Positions 16,901-24,378 of a stretch of DNA of 53,458 nucleotides are shown piece after piece. Position numbers and translations under genes: made by a program. Position 1 is the first letter of the stretch; each line of letters begins with the position of its first letter. Location: NCBI RefSeq assembly GCF_011050055.1, contig NZ_DRGM01000026.1, forward strand, positions 1 to 53,458, read 5' to 3'. This stretch comes from Pseudoalteromonas prydzensis. Lineage in GTDB: Bacteria > Pseudomonadota > Gammaproteobacteria > Enterobacterales > Alteromonadaceae. Under the pieces are notes generated by a model. It was not told the origin of the DNA and did not search any database. It saw nothing but the letters and a program-made list of their open reading frames with translations.

Positions 16901-19761
16901 AGTTTGTTTTGTCAGAGCGAGAGCAATGGCAAGATTCATATAACATACCTGAGGGTATTTTCCCGCTAATTTACAAGGAATTAGCTGAGACGATATCTCA
17001 AAGTTTTGAAAACAAAATTAGCTATTTAATAAACCATCTTAATACTCAGTTTGATACTCAATATGGAATATATTCAGAGGGATTTAGAAGAATACTTAAG
17101 AATACGATTGAGTGTTTAACGAGAAAAAAAATAGATTCTCAATCAGAAGATCTTGTTTTCAATTTAGTTCATCAATGGAACAAGTATGTAAGTCAAAATC
17201 TTAAAAATAGATATGAACTGATCCCTGAGCTTTTAGAAATAATTGCTTTATATAAAAAATTAGACGCACAAGAGGAAGCAAAAAGAACCTATGAGAGAGT
17301 TTTATCTCTTTCAATGGGGCCAAGCTGGTATAAAGAGGACCAATTTGGTTTATGCATTACCGCACTCGAATCTTTAAGTACTACTTCGAACTTAAAACAT
17401 GAAGTTATCAAAGATATTGCAGGTATACTTGACGCAGCTAGCGGAGAAATGACTTTTCAAAGATTTGTTAGATACGCCAAAAGAGATCTTATTGGTGCCT
17501 TGTGTGTAAAAGGTAAGTATAAAATTGCTGTAGATTACTTTATTACACAAACATATGGCACATTAGAACAGATGCACATCGAAGTCACTCGAGATAACAT
17601 TGACCGGCTCAATGAACTTAGGGGATCTCGCTTTCCTGGCAATGCTCTTGACGAGCAAGATTGCATAGTATTGATTGTTAAAAATATTTATAAAGTTGCT
17701 GACTGGCAGCTTTGCTGGGCTCTTCTAGAATGTTTTCAATTTGGAGACGATCGCCATTATAGCAGCTTTACCCAAGCATATGGATTAATCTTAAATAATA
17801 TTTCAGATGACCAAAGTTCAGTGAGTAAAGCTTTTGATAGATTAGAAATAATCTGTGAGTCAGAATTTAATGACGAATTAAGTAAAGCTCAGTTTATTAA
17901 TACAATTTTTTCAATTATTTCCGAGGGACTCAGAGAGCAGTTTGAAACAAAGTTTCAAACTGAATTAACTCTGATCAATGAGATTGAAAAAGAGGAAATT
18001 ACAGATAATGATGAGTCGTTAGCTCCAAATGCTGATGTGCATAAAGATGAAAACTTAGGCCGTAACTCTGATGATATGGTTATTCCTGGTATATTTGGTA
18101 AACAGTCAGTAACCCAAATTGCAGAGAAGTTATTAGATAACGCTGAGAGTTTACTTCGCCGAAATAATTTCTCGAGTGCAACAAGTAAAATTTTAGCAGG
18201 GATGGAGGCAATGCAAGGTGGTGGTTGGACTATTTGGGGAGAAAGCCTATCAACAACTAGCAGAAGTCGTTTTCTATTGGCACAAACCACCGACTCAGTC
18301 CCAGAAATAGTAAAACTATTTTCTTCACTTATTTTAAATGAAACAAACACTCAGCGCTGGCAAATAGCTGAAGGGCTAGTTGATTGGCTGGGGAAGCGGT
18401 CATCACATGACATACAAAATAAACTACTAAAGTATACTATTGAGCATATCAATATAATAGTCGGAGATACTTCAGAATACATTACTAGCTACACAAAGGA
18501 AAAATCAAATAATAAAGTGGGGAGTAGTCTTGAGGAAAGTCTAACACAACTTTTATGCCATACTCTTAACCACCCTGCTTGGCTAAGAAGAGAAAAAGCA
18601 GCTGAGTTAACATCTTGGCTATCAAAATCTTATCCTTCTTTTATTAAATTTTTCAGCCCAAAAGCATTCTCTATGGACTCAGGATCACACTCAGATATTA
18701 TTTGTGGTGCAATTGAGCTAATACCTTTTAATCTAAAGTTATGGGATCAACTTGCGGACACGCTAGATTTTGAATCTATATTAAACAACTGTAGACACAC
18801 AGGGAGGTATTCTGTTTTAACTAAACTAGCTAATAAAGCTGTAATACAGGAATCTCAATCAGCACAAGATGCATTAAACATACTTAGGCATCGTTTTAAT
18901 AAATATAATTCTTTAAATCATGATGAAATAGAGTTACCAGAATGGGCTGAGACTATCAAGTATGAGTGGGATAAACTTGTTCAATATGGTGCTATAAATA
19001 ATGAAGTCGTAGCTAAAGCCGAAAAGATGATGAGGGAGATCTGCTCACCATTACCAATTGAAAAGGCTTTAGAGTTGGAAGAGTTATTGGCTGAAGGTTA
19101 CTCTAGTAGCACTACTCCTCCCCAACGTTGGAAGGATAAAGTATTTTATGTATTCCAAGTAGCGCTTACTGATAATGCGTCTGAAAAGAACTATGAATAC
19201 ATAGGGAGTCTATTTAGACAATATAATCCTAATTCACTAACCAAAGAACGCATCATCAACTTTAACTCTCCTGTTGATAAATGGTTTAAATCTAATAAAA
19301 TTACTCCAGTTCATGAAGGAAAAGTTTATTTAGACTACTGTGAGAGACTATTGTTAGAAGGTGAGCTAAAGTTTGTTAGACTAACAGCATATATTGCAGA
19401 GTCACAACAAAGCATCCCACTGATTTCTGGCAGATTTTTATCTACCGAACAAATCAATCAATCCAGTGTAAGTGACCTTGACACCTGCGCTAATGTGGTA
19501 GCCAATCCTGCATATTTTGGAGGGTTTACACCTGCAAACCCCGCATATCATTTTATGCAAATTACCAATATTAATAGCTCTGACATCACAAGAGGTTACT
19601 GGAAGTCAGGTCGTGTATTGGATGACTATAAAGGAGCACCGATGAATGAAGGGTGCTTCCTTGCTATAAATGAAAAGTCTTTCTATCGCGCTATTAACAC
19701 TAACATTATTTGGCGGTTAGAAATTGATTTCAAAACTGTTGCACATATAACCTACAATTAA
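13987..19761 (+). CDS. Trypsin-like protease-STAND NTPase, Avs1-like
   Basis: This 1924-residue protein has three parts. Residues 1-190 are a trypsin-like serine protease with TASHC (His35), ESLDVALLEL (Asp72) and GFSGAAL (Ser150), a complete triad. Residues ~205-560 are a STAND P-loop NTPase with Walker A GAHGIGKST (229-237) and Walker B ILFIDGLDE (325-333). The remaining ~1350 residues are helical-repeat sequence, expected to be the ligand sensor. In AVAST systems, STAND proteins bind a conserved phage protein, oligomerise and switch on the N-terminal effector. An earlier in-frame start at 13951 lies inside the MBL gene; ATG 13987 has AAAAAGGA five bases upstream. It is AT-rich compared with the core genes, suggesting transfer. 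Confidence 0.8.
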   Translation: MLDKTAQSATCRIQCGEESGTGFLVSSKLVLTASHCLEDPTESNNEVDVVFEYGTTKLPHKAKVLDYDESLDVALLELDSEPDLTPLTISCQMPLDGSKFYSYGWPVAKLTIGHRLEGKIIQTFEATKLKSDIEISINQELSLSSYKGFSGAALICDEACVGIIRVSIEKTLHVISTFTLRHFLAQNDIPITQEESLSNNETIASRFEFVKQFDELLTKNCNSYRFINGAHGIGKSTFCDTYSPLNDSLEHFATYCFSQSQKSKNAVQLAQPIEFFNWLNMQVSKLINGTPIRTDNYDYHRLIKETEQLLSIACNKYDLNKKVGILFIDGLDEISRHDPALLSKFIGLLPIQLPKGLIIVLAAPNYEQFEAQLGQRLNKSLCISLPPLKYNSAQSFCYTNLYNEFAVPKTVNLICERAQGHPLYLRYLIDLVNSGLTKKELSDFPLIDGTIRNYYDLLWSQLKNDEAAVNLLAIVARLRWGIPISFFSEILNKSEQAILISTHSRIKHLLLNENETTVYHSSFSDFLVEKTQLLEKSIQLRLFEFCEKNQKSQYGLLNLIYHGLKIENDDKSHVILLCNQSWVDKCVLQGVEPDTLQIDIHKTLEAATLLGDLAETVRILLLSQRINFRYSVLFAQSASLTAGALISIGKQEEVLQHVVRYGQLIIPPQESFKIVLHLSNEEANQEALNLTRTTEMFIEDKFENLLSGDGIPYDEFMNFFSLYSQLFMLKTRLGDESAYKKFVNFQLYWSEVISSNAKNKEYSDAFKNEMVANSQATAMCLLEHYVPISELRKIYRGPISDYTGIILSSIPIYFELCRYYGLTANRSILTVVFNDLLTIIAECGGGVNKLNSVATSALLTLNAPKEIIETFSKEIEELSSFTFIGEDGITSDEYLFIQNMSDWRLKAYAKTCFKCPNFIPFTNNNWEESISSICKIVAWCSGKARKYNQSSDAKELENVWDILNKSVIDNIKFVLSEREQWQDSYNIPEGIFPLIYKELAETISQSFENKISYLINHLNTQFDTQYGIYSEGFRRILKNTIECLTRKKIDSQSEDLVFNLVHQWNKYVSQNLKNRYELIPELLEIIALYKKLDAQEEAKRTYERVLSLSMGPSWYKEDQFGLCITALESLSTTSNLKHEVIKDIAGILDAASGEMTFQRFVRYAKRDLIGALCVKGKYKIAVDYFITQTYGTLEQMHIEVTRDNIDRLNELRGSRFPGNALDEQDCIVLIVKNIYKVADWQLCWALLECFQFGDDRHYSSFTQAYGLILNNISDDQSSVSKAFDRLEIICESEFNDELSKAQFINTIFSIISEGLREQFETKFQTELTLINEIEKEEITDNDESLAPNADVHKDENLGRNSDDMVIPGIFGKQSVTQIAEKLLDNAESLLRRNNFSSATSKILAGMEAMQGGGWTIWGESLSTTSRSRFLLAQTTDSVPEIVKLFSSLILNETNTQRWQIAEGLVDWLGKRSSHDIQNKLLKYTIEHINIIVGDTSEYITSYTKEKSNNKVGSSLEESLTQLLCHTLNHPAWLRREKAAELTSWLSKSYPSFIKFFSPKAFSMDSGSHSDIICGAIELIPFNLKLWDQLADTLDFESILNNCRHTGRYSVLTKLANKAVIQESQSAQDALNILRHRFNKYNSLNHDEIELPEWAETIKYEWDKLVQYGAINNEVVAKAEKMMREICSPLPIEKALELEELLAEGYSSSTTPPQRWKDKVFYVFQVALTDNASEKNYEYIGSLFRQYNPNSLTKERIINFNSPVDKWFKSNKITPVHEGKVYLDYCERLLLEGELKFVRLTAYIAESQQSIPLISGRFLSTEQINQSSVSDLDTCANVVANPAYFGGFTPANPAYHFMQITNINSSDITRGYWKSGRVLDDYKGAPMNEGCFLAINEKSFYRAINTNIIWRLEIDFKTVAHITYN

Positions 19762-19774
19762 CACTGGAGAAGTT

Positions 19775-20020
19775 ATGAAGCTTGAGACATATGATACTCC
19801 CCATACTAGAGAAGAGTTTGAGTTGAGATTTCACTATCTCAGTGTTCAAATGAAACACGGTAAATGTCATTTCAATGGGAATATAACGATGGATGGATTA
19901 AAAAATATGAGAAAGCTACCAAATGGACGAATTGATTTTTTGAGTGTAAATGAAATGGCACGCTTAATGGCAAACCAAATTTACCATATGCGCAACATGA
20001 AACTCCCTGATGACAATTAA
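19775..20020 (+). CDS. Small protein of the Avs1-like operon
   Basis: This 81-residue protein is unrecognised. It begins MKLETYDTPHTREEFELRF and has FLSVNEMARLMANQIYHMRN near the end, with no membrane segment or signal peptide. It follows the STAND gene by 13 bp with GGAGA upstream of its ATG, so it is co-transcribed. The type I AVAST systems I recall also have three genes including one short one; this position and size match, but homology cannot be confirmed from sequence alone. It could be an adaptor or an inhibitor of the STAND protein. Confidence 0.6.
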   Translation: MKLETYDTPHTREEFELRFHYLSVQMKHGKCHFNGNITMDGLKNMRKLPNGRIDFLSVNEMARLMANQIYHMRNMKLPDDN

Positions 20021-20140
20021 TTTGGGGTGCTGAAATACTTACTAGCTCCCCTAAAGAAATACTCTTTAAATAATAAAAATTAATCATCAAAAGATAGACA
20101 AAGCTACTGTCAAAATTAGGATATATTAAATATGAATAGA

Positions 20141-20161
20141 TCTGGAAAACTATTTTCCAGA
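20141..20161. terminator. TCTGGAAAA hairpin after the Avs1-like operon
   Basis: TCTGGAAAA (20141-20149) pairs perfectly with 20153-20161 across the 3-nt spacer CTA, about 120 bp after the operon's last stop codon. No T-run follows, so it may be a weak terminator, or an operator or repeat unit; the same half-sites recur at 20202-20256. Confidence 0.4.
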
Positions 20162-20290
20162 CCTCAAAAAAGTCCAAATTTCTTTGCTATTTTTCACTTT
20201 TTCTGGAAAAGCCTTCTAGACTAGGTAAAGTGTAGGTTTCCAGAGTATTTCCAGATTTGGATGTACAGAGTATGGTGGGACGATGCGATA

Positions 20291-20346
20291 GCTTCGGGCT
20301 TCGGGCTTCGGGCTTCGGGCTTCGGGCTTCGGGCTTCGGGCTTCGG
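20291..20346. repeat. GCTTCGG x 8 tandem array
   Basis: Eight exact head-to-tail copies of the heptamer GCTTCGG cover 56 bp, followed by a partial GC. The array is perfect and not in a coding region. Its period of 7 and purity point to replication slippage and likely copy-number variation between strains. Confidence 0.95.
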
Positions 20347-20356
20347 GCAAATATTT

Positions 20357-20386
20357 AAAAACCTTGCTTAACACTGCAAGGTTTTT
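20357..20386. terminator. Intrinsic terminator upstream of lysR end
   Basis: AAAAACCTTGC (20357-20367) and GCAAGGTTTTT (20376-20386) form a perfect 11-bp stem with an 8-nt loop, with T-runs on both strands. It sits between the plus-strand island and the convergent lysR gene and should stop transcription in both directions. Confidence 0.75.
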
Positions 20387-20421
20387 TCGTTTTGGCTGGT
20401 GACTTTACTTACTATCTATAG

Positions 20422-21333
20422 CTACAAAGCTAATTCATCAATTTTGTTTTTTAATCTTGGTGATGCGAAATCTAAAAAGCTTTTCATTTTTTGTGGCATA
20501 TATTTTCGAGATTTATGCAGTAAATGCACAGGAACTTTCGCGGGTTCAAATTCAGCTAATATGACCTCAAGCGCGCCTTTATCTAGTGCATCTTTAACTT
20601 GGTAATGTAGTTGTTGGGTTACCCCTACTGAATTTATAGCAGCAGTAACAGCTGATTTACTATCCGTAATCGTTAATCGAGAGGATATATTTACATTAAA
20701 AGCAATTTTAGAATCCGGAACAAGGTAACTCCAAGGTGGGGTTGTCATCGCCGTATTTAGTGATATACACGGGTAGTGTGTTAAATCAGCCGGTGTTTTT
20801 AACGTTTTATGGGCAGCTAAAATCGATGGACTTGCACAGGTTACCACCCGAATTTTTCCTACTTGAGTGGCTATCATTGAGCTATTTGGTAACGCACCAA
20901 TTCTAACAGCCATATCAACATCATTATCAAACAGATTAATATTTCCATCCGACAAAATTAACTGTACATTTATGCTGGAATATAAGGACAAAAACTCAGT
21001 AACAATTGGCAATACATATAACCTGCCAAACATCACAGGCGCGGTTATGACCAACTCGCCTTTAGGCTCTGAATATTCGCCTTTTACCCCTTGTTCGGCC
21101 TCTTCAACTTGCTCGATAATTGCTTTGCAAGCACGAATATAATTTGCCCCAAAGTCCGTTAACGATAACTTTCTTGTTGTTCTATGTAACAGACGCACAC
21201 CGAGCTGGTTCTCAAGTTCCGATATTTTTCGGCTTAGGGTTGGCAAAGGAACACTTAGCTCTTTACTTGCCGCAGAAAAACTACCAACTTCCACAACCTT
21301 AATTAACATAGACATTGCTTGTAACTTGTCCAT
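20422..21333 (-). CDS. LysR-family transcriptional regulator
   Basis: This 303-residue protein has the LysR helix-turn-helix at residues ~5-63 (VVEVGSFSAASKELSVPLPTLSRKISELENQLGVRLLHRT) and a substrate-binding effector domain (~90-295) with DVDMAVRIGALPNSSM as in the CrgA/aromatic-stress subgroup. It is transcribed away from the VOC-GST pair with a ~106-bp intergenic region, the usual arrangement in which a LysR protein controls its divergent neighbour. A TTAT-N7-ATAA dyad lies between them. The inducer is unknown, perhaps an electrophile handled by the GST. Confidence 0.85.
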   Translation of the reverse strand: MDKLQAMSMLIKVVEVGSFSAASKELSVPLPTLSRKISELENQLGVRLLHRTTRKLSLTDFGANYIRACKAIIEQVEEAEQGVKGEYSEPKGELVITAPVMFGRLYVLPIVTEFLSLYSSINVQLILSDGNINLFDNDVDMAVRIGALPNSSMIATQVGKIRVVTCASPSILAAHKTLKTPADLTHYPCISLNTAMTTPPWSYLVPDSKIAFNVNISSRLTITDSKSAVTAAINSVGVTQQLHYQVKDALDKGALEVILAEFEPAKVPVHLLHKSRKYMPQKMKSFLDFASPRLKNKIDELAL

Positions 21334-21377
21334 TAATTATCTCATTTATTGAAAATATCCTTATCAAATTTACCGTA

Positions 21378-21392
21378 TTATCTTTTAAATAA
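21378..21392. promoter_or_regulatory. Candidate LysR box TTAT-N7-ATAA
   Basis: This dyad contains the T-N11-A pattern typical of LysR binding sites. It lies about midway between the divergent lysR (start 21333) and VOC (start 21440) genes. AT-rich DNA makes chance occurrence possible. Confidence 0.35.
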
Positions 21393-21439
21393 CAAAATGT
21401 CATAGTGCAGCTATCAAATAAAGATAGGAAACATACTCT

Positions 21440-21886
21440 ATGCACGCTTTATCTCCTGTAAACCCTCAAGCAGCTCTTGCCTATGATCATATTGGTATTC
21501 GAGTCAGCAATAGACAAAAATCAGTCCACTTTTATGAACGTCTTGGATTCAAAGAAACCTATCGCATTGCAGAAGGCGAAGCGAATGAGATGGTTACACT
21601 GGGCGGTGTTCGCATTAATCTTATTTTTAATGGGGCAAAAATAACAGGGCAAAAGAACACACTACTTGATGAGCCGATAAAGAAACCAGGGATCACGCAT
21701 CCTGCATTCATTATTAATAACATCCATGAATTTCAAGCTTGGCTATCTAAAGAAGGGATCACAATCACTGAAGGACCGAAAAAACTCGGCCCGAGAAGAA
21801 TCGCTTTATTTATCCGTGATCCAGATGGAAATGTTCTTGAGTTCAACCAATTATTATCAGAGGAGACAAAAAATGAAATTATATGA
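21440..21886 (+). CDS. VOC-family (glyoxalase/dioxygenase fold) protein
   Basis: This 148-residue protein has the two-module VOC pattern: DHIGIRVSNRQKSVHFYERLGF near the start (metal-binding His in DHIGIRV) and FIRDPDGNVLEFNQ near the end (Glu in LEF). Members bind a divalent metal and act as glyoxalases, dioxygenases or resistance proteins; the exact reaction is not readable. It overlaps the GST start by 14 bp, so the two are translated together and likely detoxify the same compounds by glutathione chemistry. Confidence 0.8.
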   Translation: MHALSPVNPQAALAYDHIGIRVSNRQKSVHFYERLGFKETYRIAEGEANEMVTLGGVRINLIFNGAKITGQKNTLLDEPIKKPGITHPAFIINNIHEFQAWLSKEGITITEGPKKLGPRRIALFIRDPDGNVLEFNQLLSEETKNEII

Positions 21887-22466
21887 TTTAGCGTTATCAG
21901 GTAACTGTTACAAAGTAAGGTTATTTGCCTCACTGATCCATACACCATTAAATATTATTCCTGTTAACTTTATGCAAGGTGAGCATAAGCAAAGTAAATT
22001 AATGAAATTAAACCCTTGGGGAGAAATCCCAATACTTGAAGATGGCAATATAGTGTTAAGAGATGGGCAAGCGATATTAGTTTATCTTGCCAATAAATAT
22101 GGCGGTGAAGCATGGTGGCCTAGTGAAGCGCATTTACAAGCAGACGTTATGCAATGGTTGTCTGTCGCGGCGAATGAAATACAACATGGACCGAATAAAG
22201 CTCGGTTAATTAAAAAGTTTGCGGCCGAGTATGATCATACTCAATACGTGCTGCAATCAAATAAAATACTTACATTAATCGATTCTCACCTTATGAATAA
22301 CCATTGGTTAGCAGCGAATCGCCCGACTATCGCCGAGTGTGCAATTTATCCTTATATATCAATCGCCCATGAAGGAGATATTGACGTAGATAAATACCCG
22401 CATATCAAACAGTGGATGAAAAGAATTGAGCAGCTACCAGGCTATATCCCTATGCCTGGTAACTAA
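21873..22466 (+). CDS. Glutathione S-transferase family protein
   Basis: This 197-residue protein has an N-terminal thioredoxin-like domain (MKLYDLALSGNCYKVRLFASL, with the active-site Ser/Cys region SGNCYKV; NPWGEIPILEDG cis-proline; LRDGQAILVYLANKYG) and an all-helical C-terminal domain. The frame is open back to 21726, but ATG 21873 has AGGAG ten bases upstream and gives the normal GST N-terminus, so the longer version is rejected. It overlaps the VOC gene and is probably under the divergent LysR. Confidence 0.85.
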   Translation: MKLYDLALSGNCYKVRLFASLIHTPLNIIPVNFMQGEHKQSKLMKLNPWGEIPILEDGNIVLRDGQAILVYLANKYGGEAWWPSEAHLQADVMQWLSVAANEIQHGPNKARLIKKFAAEYDHTQYVLQSNKILTLIDSHLMNNHWLAANRPTIAECAIYPYISIAHEGDIDVDKYPHIKQWMKRIEQLPGYIPMPGN

Positions 22467-22554
22467 TATTACCGTGTTTTAAACATGACCAAGTAATCCT
22501 TATTAGCTGGCACAAACCTTGTAACTATTGATTTATTGCAACAATTTGCCCTTA

Positions 22555-22589
22555 TTTACTGTGTAATTAAGCAATTATTACGCAGTAAA
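22555..22589. promoter_or_regulatory. Imperfect dyad upstream of Grx-MauE copy 2
   Basis: TTTACTGTGTAAT (22555-22567) and ATTACGCAGTAAA (22577-22589) form a 13-bp dyad with one G/C versus T mismatch and a 9-nt spacer, ending ~25 bp before the GTG start. It could be a regulator site or an mRNA hairpin. No counterpart was seen upstream of copies 1 or 3. Confidence 0.35.
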
Positions 22590-22614
22590 CAAGGCATTTT
22601 TACAAGGAGGCACT

Positions 22615-23346
22615 GTGTCTAAGTCTGCAATTTTATATCGCATGGTAACCGATGAGCATATTTGCCCATTCGGTTTAAAATCAAAAGATTTGTTGGATCG
22701 TAATGGCTACGATGTTGATGATCGCCACCTGACTAGCCGCGAGCAAACCGATGAATTCAAACAGCAACATGATGTAAAAACCACGCCGCAAACCTTTATT
22801 GATGATAAACGTATTGGTGGTTATGATGATTTGCGCGATTTTTTCAATCTGCCTGAAGCCGGTCAACAAGGCACAAGTTACACGCCGGTGTTAGCTATTT
22901 TTGCAGTCACTCTATTACTTAGCTGCGGGTTTAGCTATGCCAGTGGCGATGCTTTATTGTCGATGCAAAACCTGATGCTGTTTGTTGCACTATCGATGGC
23001 TGTTTTAGCTATTCAAAAGCTGCAAGACTTATACAGTTTTTCAAACTCATTTATTACCTATGACTTATTTGCCATGCGCGTTGTGCCCTATGCCTATGTT
23101 TATCCTTTTGTTGAAGCCTATATTGCCATCGGGATGGTAGCCAAACTACCAGCCTTAGCTGTGGCGCCATTCTCGTTATTTATTGGTGGCATTGGAGCTA
23201 TTTCGGTATTTAAAGCTGTGTATATAGATAAACGTGAACTCAAGTGCGCCTGCGTGGGTGGCGACAGCAATGTACCGCTAGGTTTTATCTCATTAACCGA
23301 GAATCTATTTATGATAACAGCGGGTATTTGGATGCTAGTTAGTTGA
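22615..23346 (+). CDS. Glutaredoxin-MauE membrane fusion, copy 2
   Basis: This 243-residue protein has the same architecture as copy 1: glutaredoxin site CPFG (Cys17), TTPQTF cis-proline, GGYDDL, then MauE-type helices and the KCACVGGDSNVPLG motif. GTG start with AAGGAGG four bases upstream. By eye it is closer to copy 3 than to copy 1 (shared SMQNLMLFVALSMAV and RNG/DDRHL segments). A downstream gap of 114 bp separates it from mscS on the same strand. The role is probably membrane thiol redox; the partner is unknown. Confidence 0.8.
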   Translation: MSKSAILYRMVTDEHICPFGLKSKDLLDRNGYDVDDRHLTSREQTDEFKQQHDVKTTPQTFIDDKRIGGYDDLRDFFNLPEAGQQGTSYTPVLAIFAVTLLLSCGFSYASGDALLSMQNLMLFVALSMAVLAIQKLQDLYSFSNSFITYDLFAMRVVPYAYVYPFVEAYIAIGMVAKLPALAVAPFSLFIGGIGAISVFKAVYIDKRELKCACVGGDSNVPLGFISLTENLFMITAGIWMLVS

Positions 23347-23460
23347 TAAAACATATAACGGTTTTACCACTTTATTAGTGTTCCAGCGTGGTGGAATCAG
23401 CAAAATTTAGTTAGTATGGCTACGAGCTATTTTGATTAACGCACTCCCCATTAGGAAGTT

Positions 23461-24294
23461 ATGAGTAAAGATATACTGCTACACCCGGTTTTAATTTCAT
23501 TGGCAATTTTCGTTATTGCGTTTTGCCTAAAGGTGCTAGTTGATAAATTAGCGCGACATCGCGCCGAAAAAAAGCAACGAGATATAAGGTACATTTCCCA
23601 CAACATTAAGCACTTTATCAACTTAATGGTGGTTTTGTTGCTGCTGTTTGTTTGGTCTACTGAAATTCAGAATTTTGCGCTGTCTGTCGCGGCTTTTGCG
23701 GTAGCAATTGTGTTTGCCACCAGAGAGTTTATTCAATGTGTAATTGGCTTTTTCTACTTGGTGACAACACGGCCATTTAGAGTTGGCGATTGGGTTCAAG
23801 TTGGTGAGTATTACGGTGAAATTGCTGAAACAGATTGGATCAAAACCACCATGCATGAAATTGATATGCACTCTTATCAATTTTCTAGAAAAACCATATA
23901 CATACCAAATAATAAGCTGATCACCAGCCCAATTAAAAACTTAAACTTTGTGAAACGGTTTACCACCCACCATTTTGCGATTGTGCGTAAAGAAAGCTTT
24001 AACCCGTATCCCATTTACGCCACGCTACTCGATAAAGCGAAGCATTATTGTGAAGACTTTCATGATGTAGCGAGTCGATATAATGCAATTATCGAAAGAA
24101 AGTTAGACGCAAAGATTTCTGGCCCTGCACCTGAAATACACTTTAGCACCACTGAGCTTGGTGAATTTAAAGCAAGCTTCACGTTATTCTGCCCAACCGA
24201 TCAAGCACTAGCAATAGAGCACAAGCTAACCGAGTATTTTATGGCACTTTGGTACGCTGAAGCTGAAAAAAGTGAATTAAAAAACGTACTTTAA
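23461..24294 (+). CDS. MscS-type mechanosensitive channel
   Basis: This 277-residue small-conductance channel protein has helices at ~8-25 and ~50-68, a pore helix region (FAVAIVFATREFIQCVIGFFYLVTT), then the MscS beta-domain (RPFRVGDWVQVGEYYGEIAETDWIKTTMHEID, TIYIPNNKLITSPIKNL) and a C-terminal alpha/beta part. It releases solutes on hypo-osmotic shock. ATG 23461 follows AGGAAGTT. Its last ~59 codons (24098-24274) are repeated at 28844-29020, after which the two sequences diverge (ELKNVL versus ATQH endings). It may therefore be a hybrid whose 3' end came from the incoming element. Confidence 0.85.
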   Translation: MSKDILLHPVLISLAIFVIAFCLKVLVDKLARHRAEKKQRDIRYISHNIKHFINLMVVLLLLFVWSTEIQNFALSVAAFAVAIVFATREFIQCVIGFFYLVTTRPFRVGDWVQVGEYYGEIAETDWIKTTMHEIDMHSYQFSRKTIYIPNNKLITSPIKNLNFVKRFTTHHFAIVRKESFNPYPIYATLLDKAKHYCEDFHDVASRYNAIIERKLDAKISGPAPEIHFSTTELGEFKASFTLFCPTDQALAIEHKLTEYFMALWYAEAEKSELKNVL

Positions 24295-24336
24295 ATCCAC
24301 CTTCATTTATTTATACTCGAACCATTAGAGCATAGC

Positions 24337-24378
24337 AGTGGCTCGTCACCATGAGAGACGAGCCACTACAGATTTTTC
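24337..24378 (+). terminator. Terminator after mscS
   Basis: AGTGGCTCGTC (24337-24347) and GACGAGCCACT (24357-24367) form a perfect 11-bp stem, followed by ACAGATTTTT on the plus strand. It overlaps the last codons of the convergent histidine kinase gene. Confidence 0.65.

Larger units (their letters stand above)
20021..20421. other. Repeat-rich island boundary
   Basis: This 401-bp gap closes the defence island. It holds no convincing gene. In order it contains a CTGGAAAA/TTTTCCAG hairpin, further loose CTGGAAA or TTTCCAG copies (about 20202, 20236, 20247), an eight-copy GCTTCGG tandem array, and a terminator. The density of repeats suggests an old insertion boundary. Confidence 0.6.

Noticed and set aside
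20291..20346. CRISPR-like array
   Set aside because: Unit is 7 bp with no spacers, so it is a simple tandem repeat.
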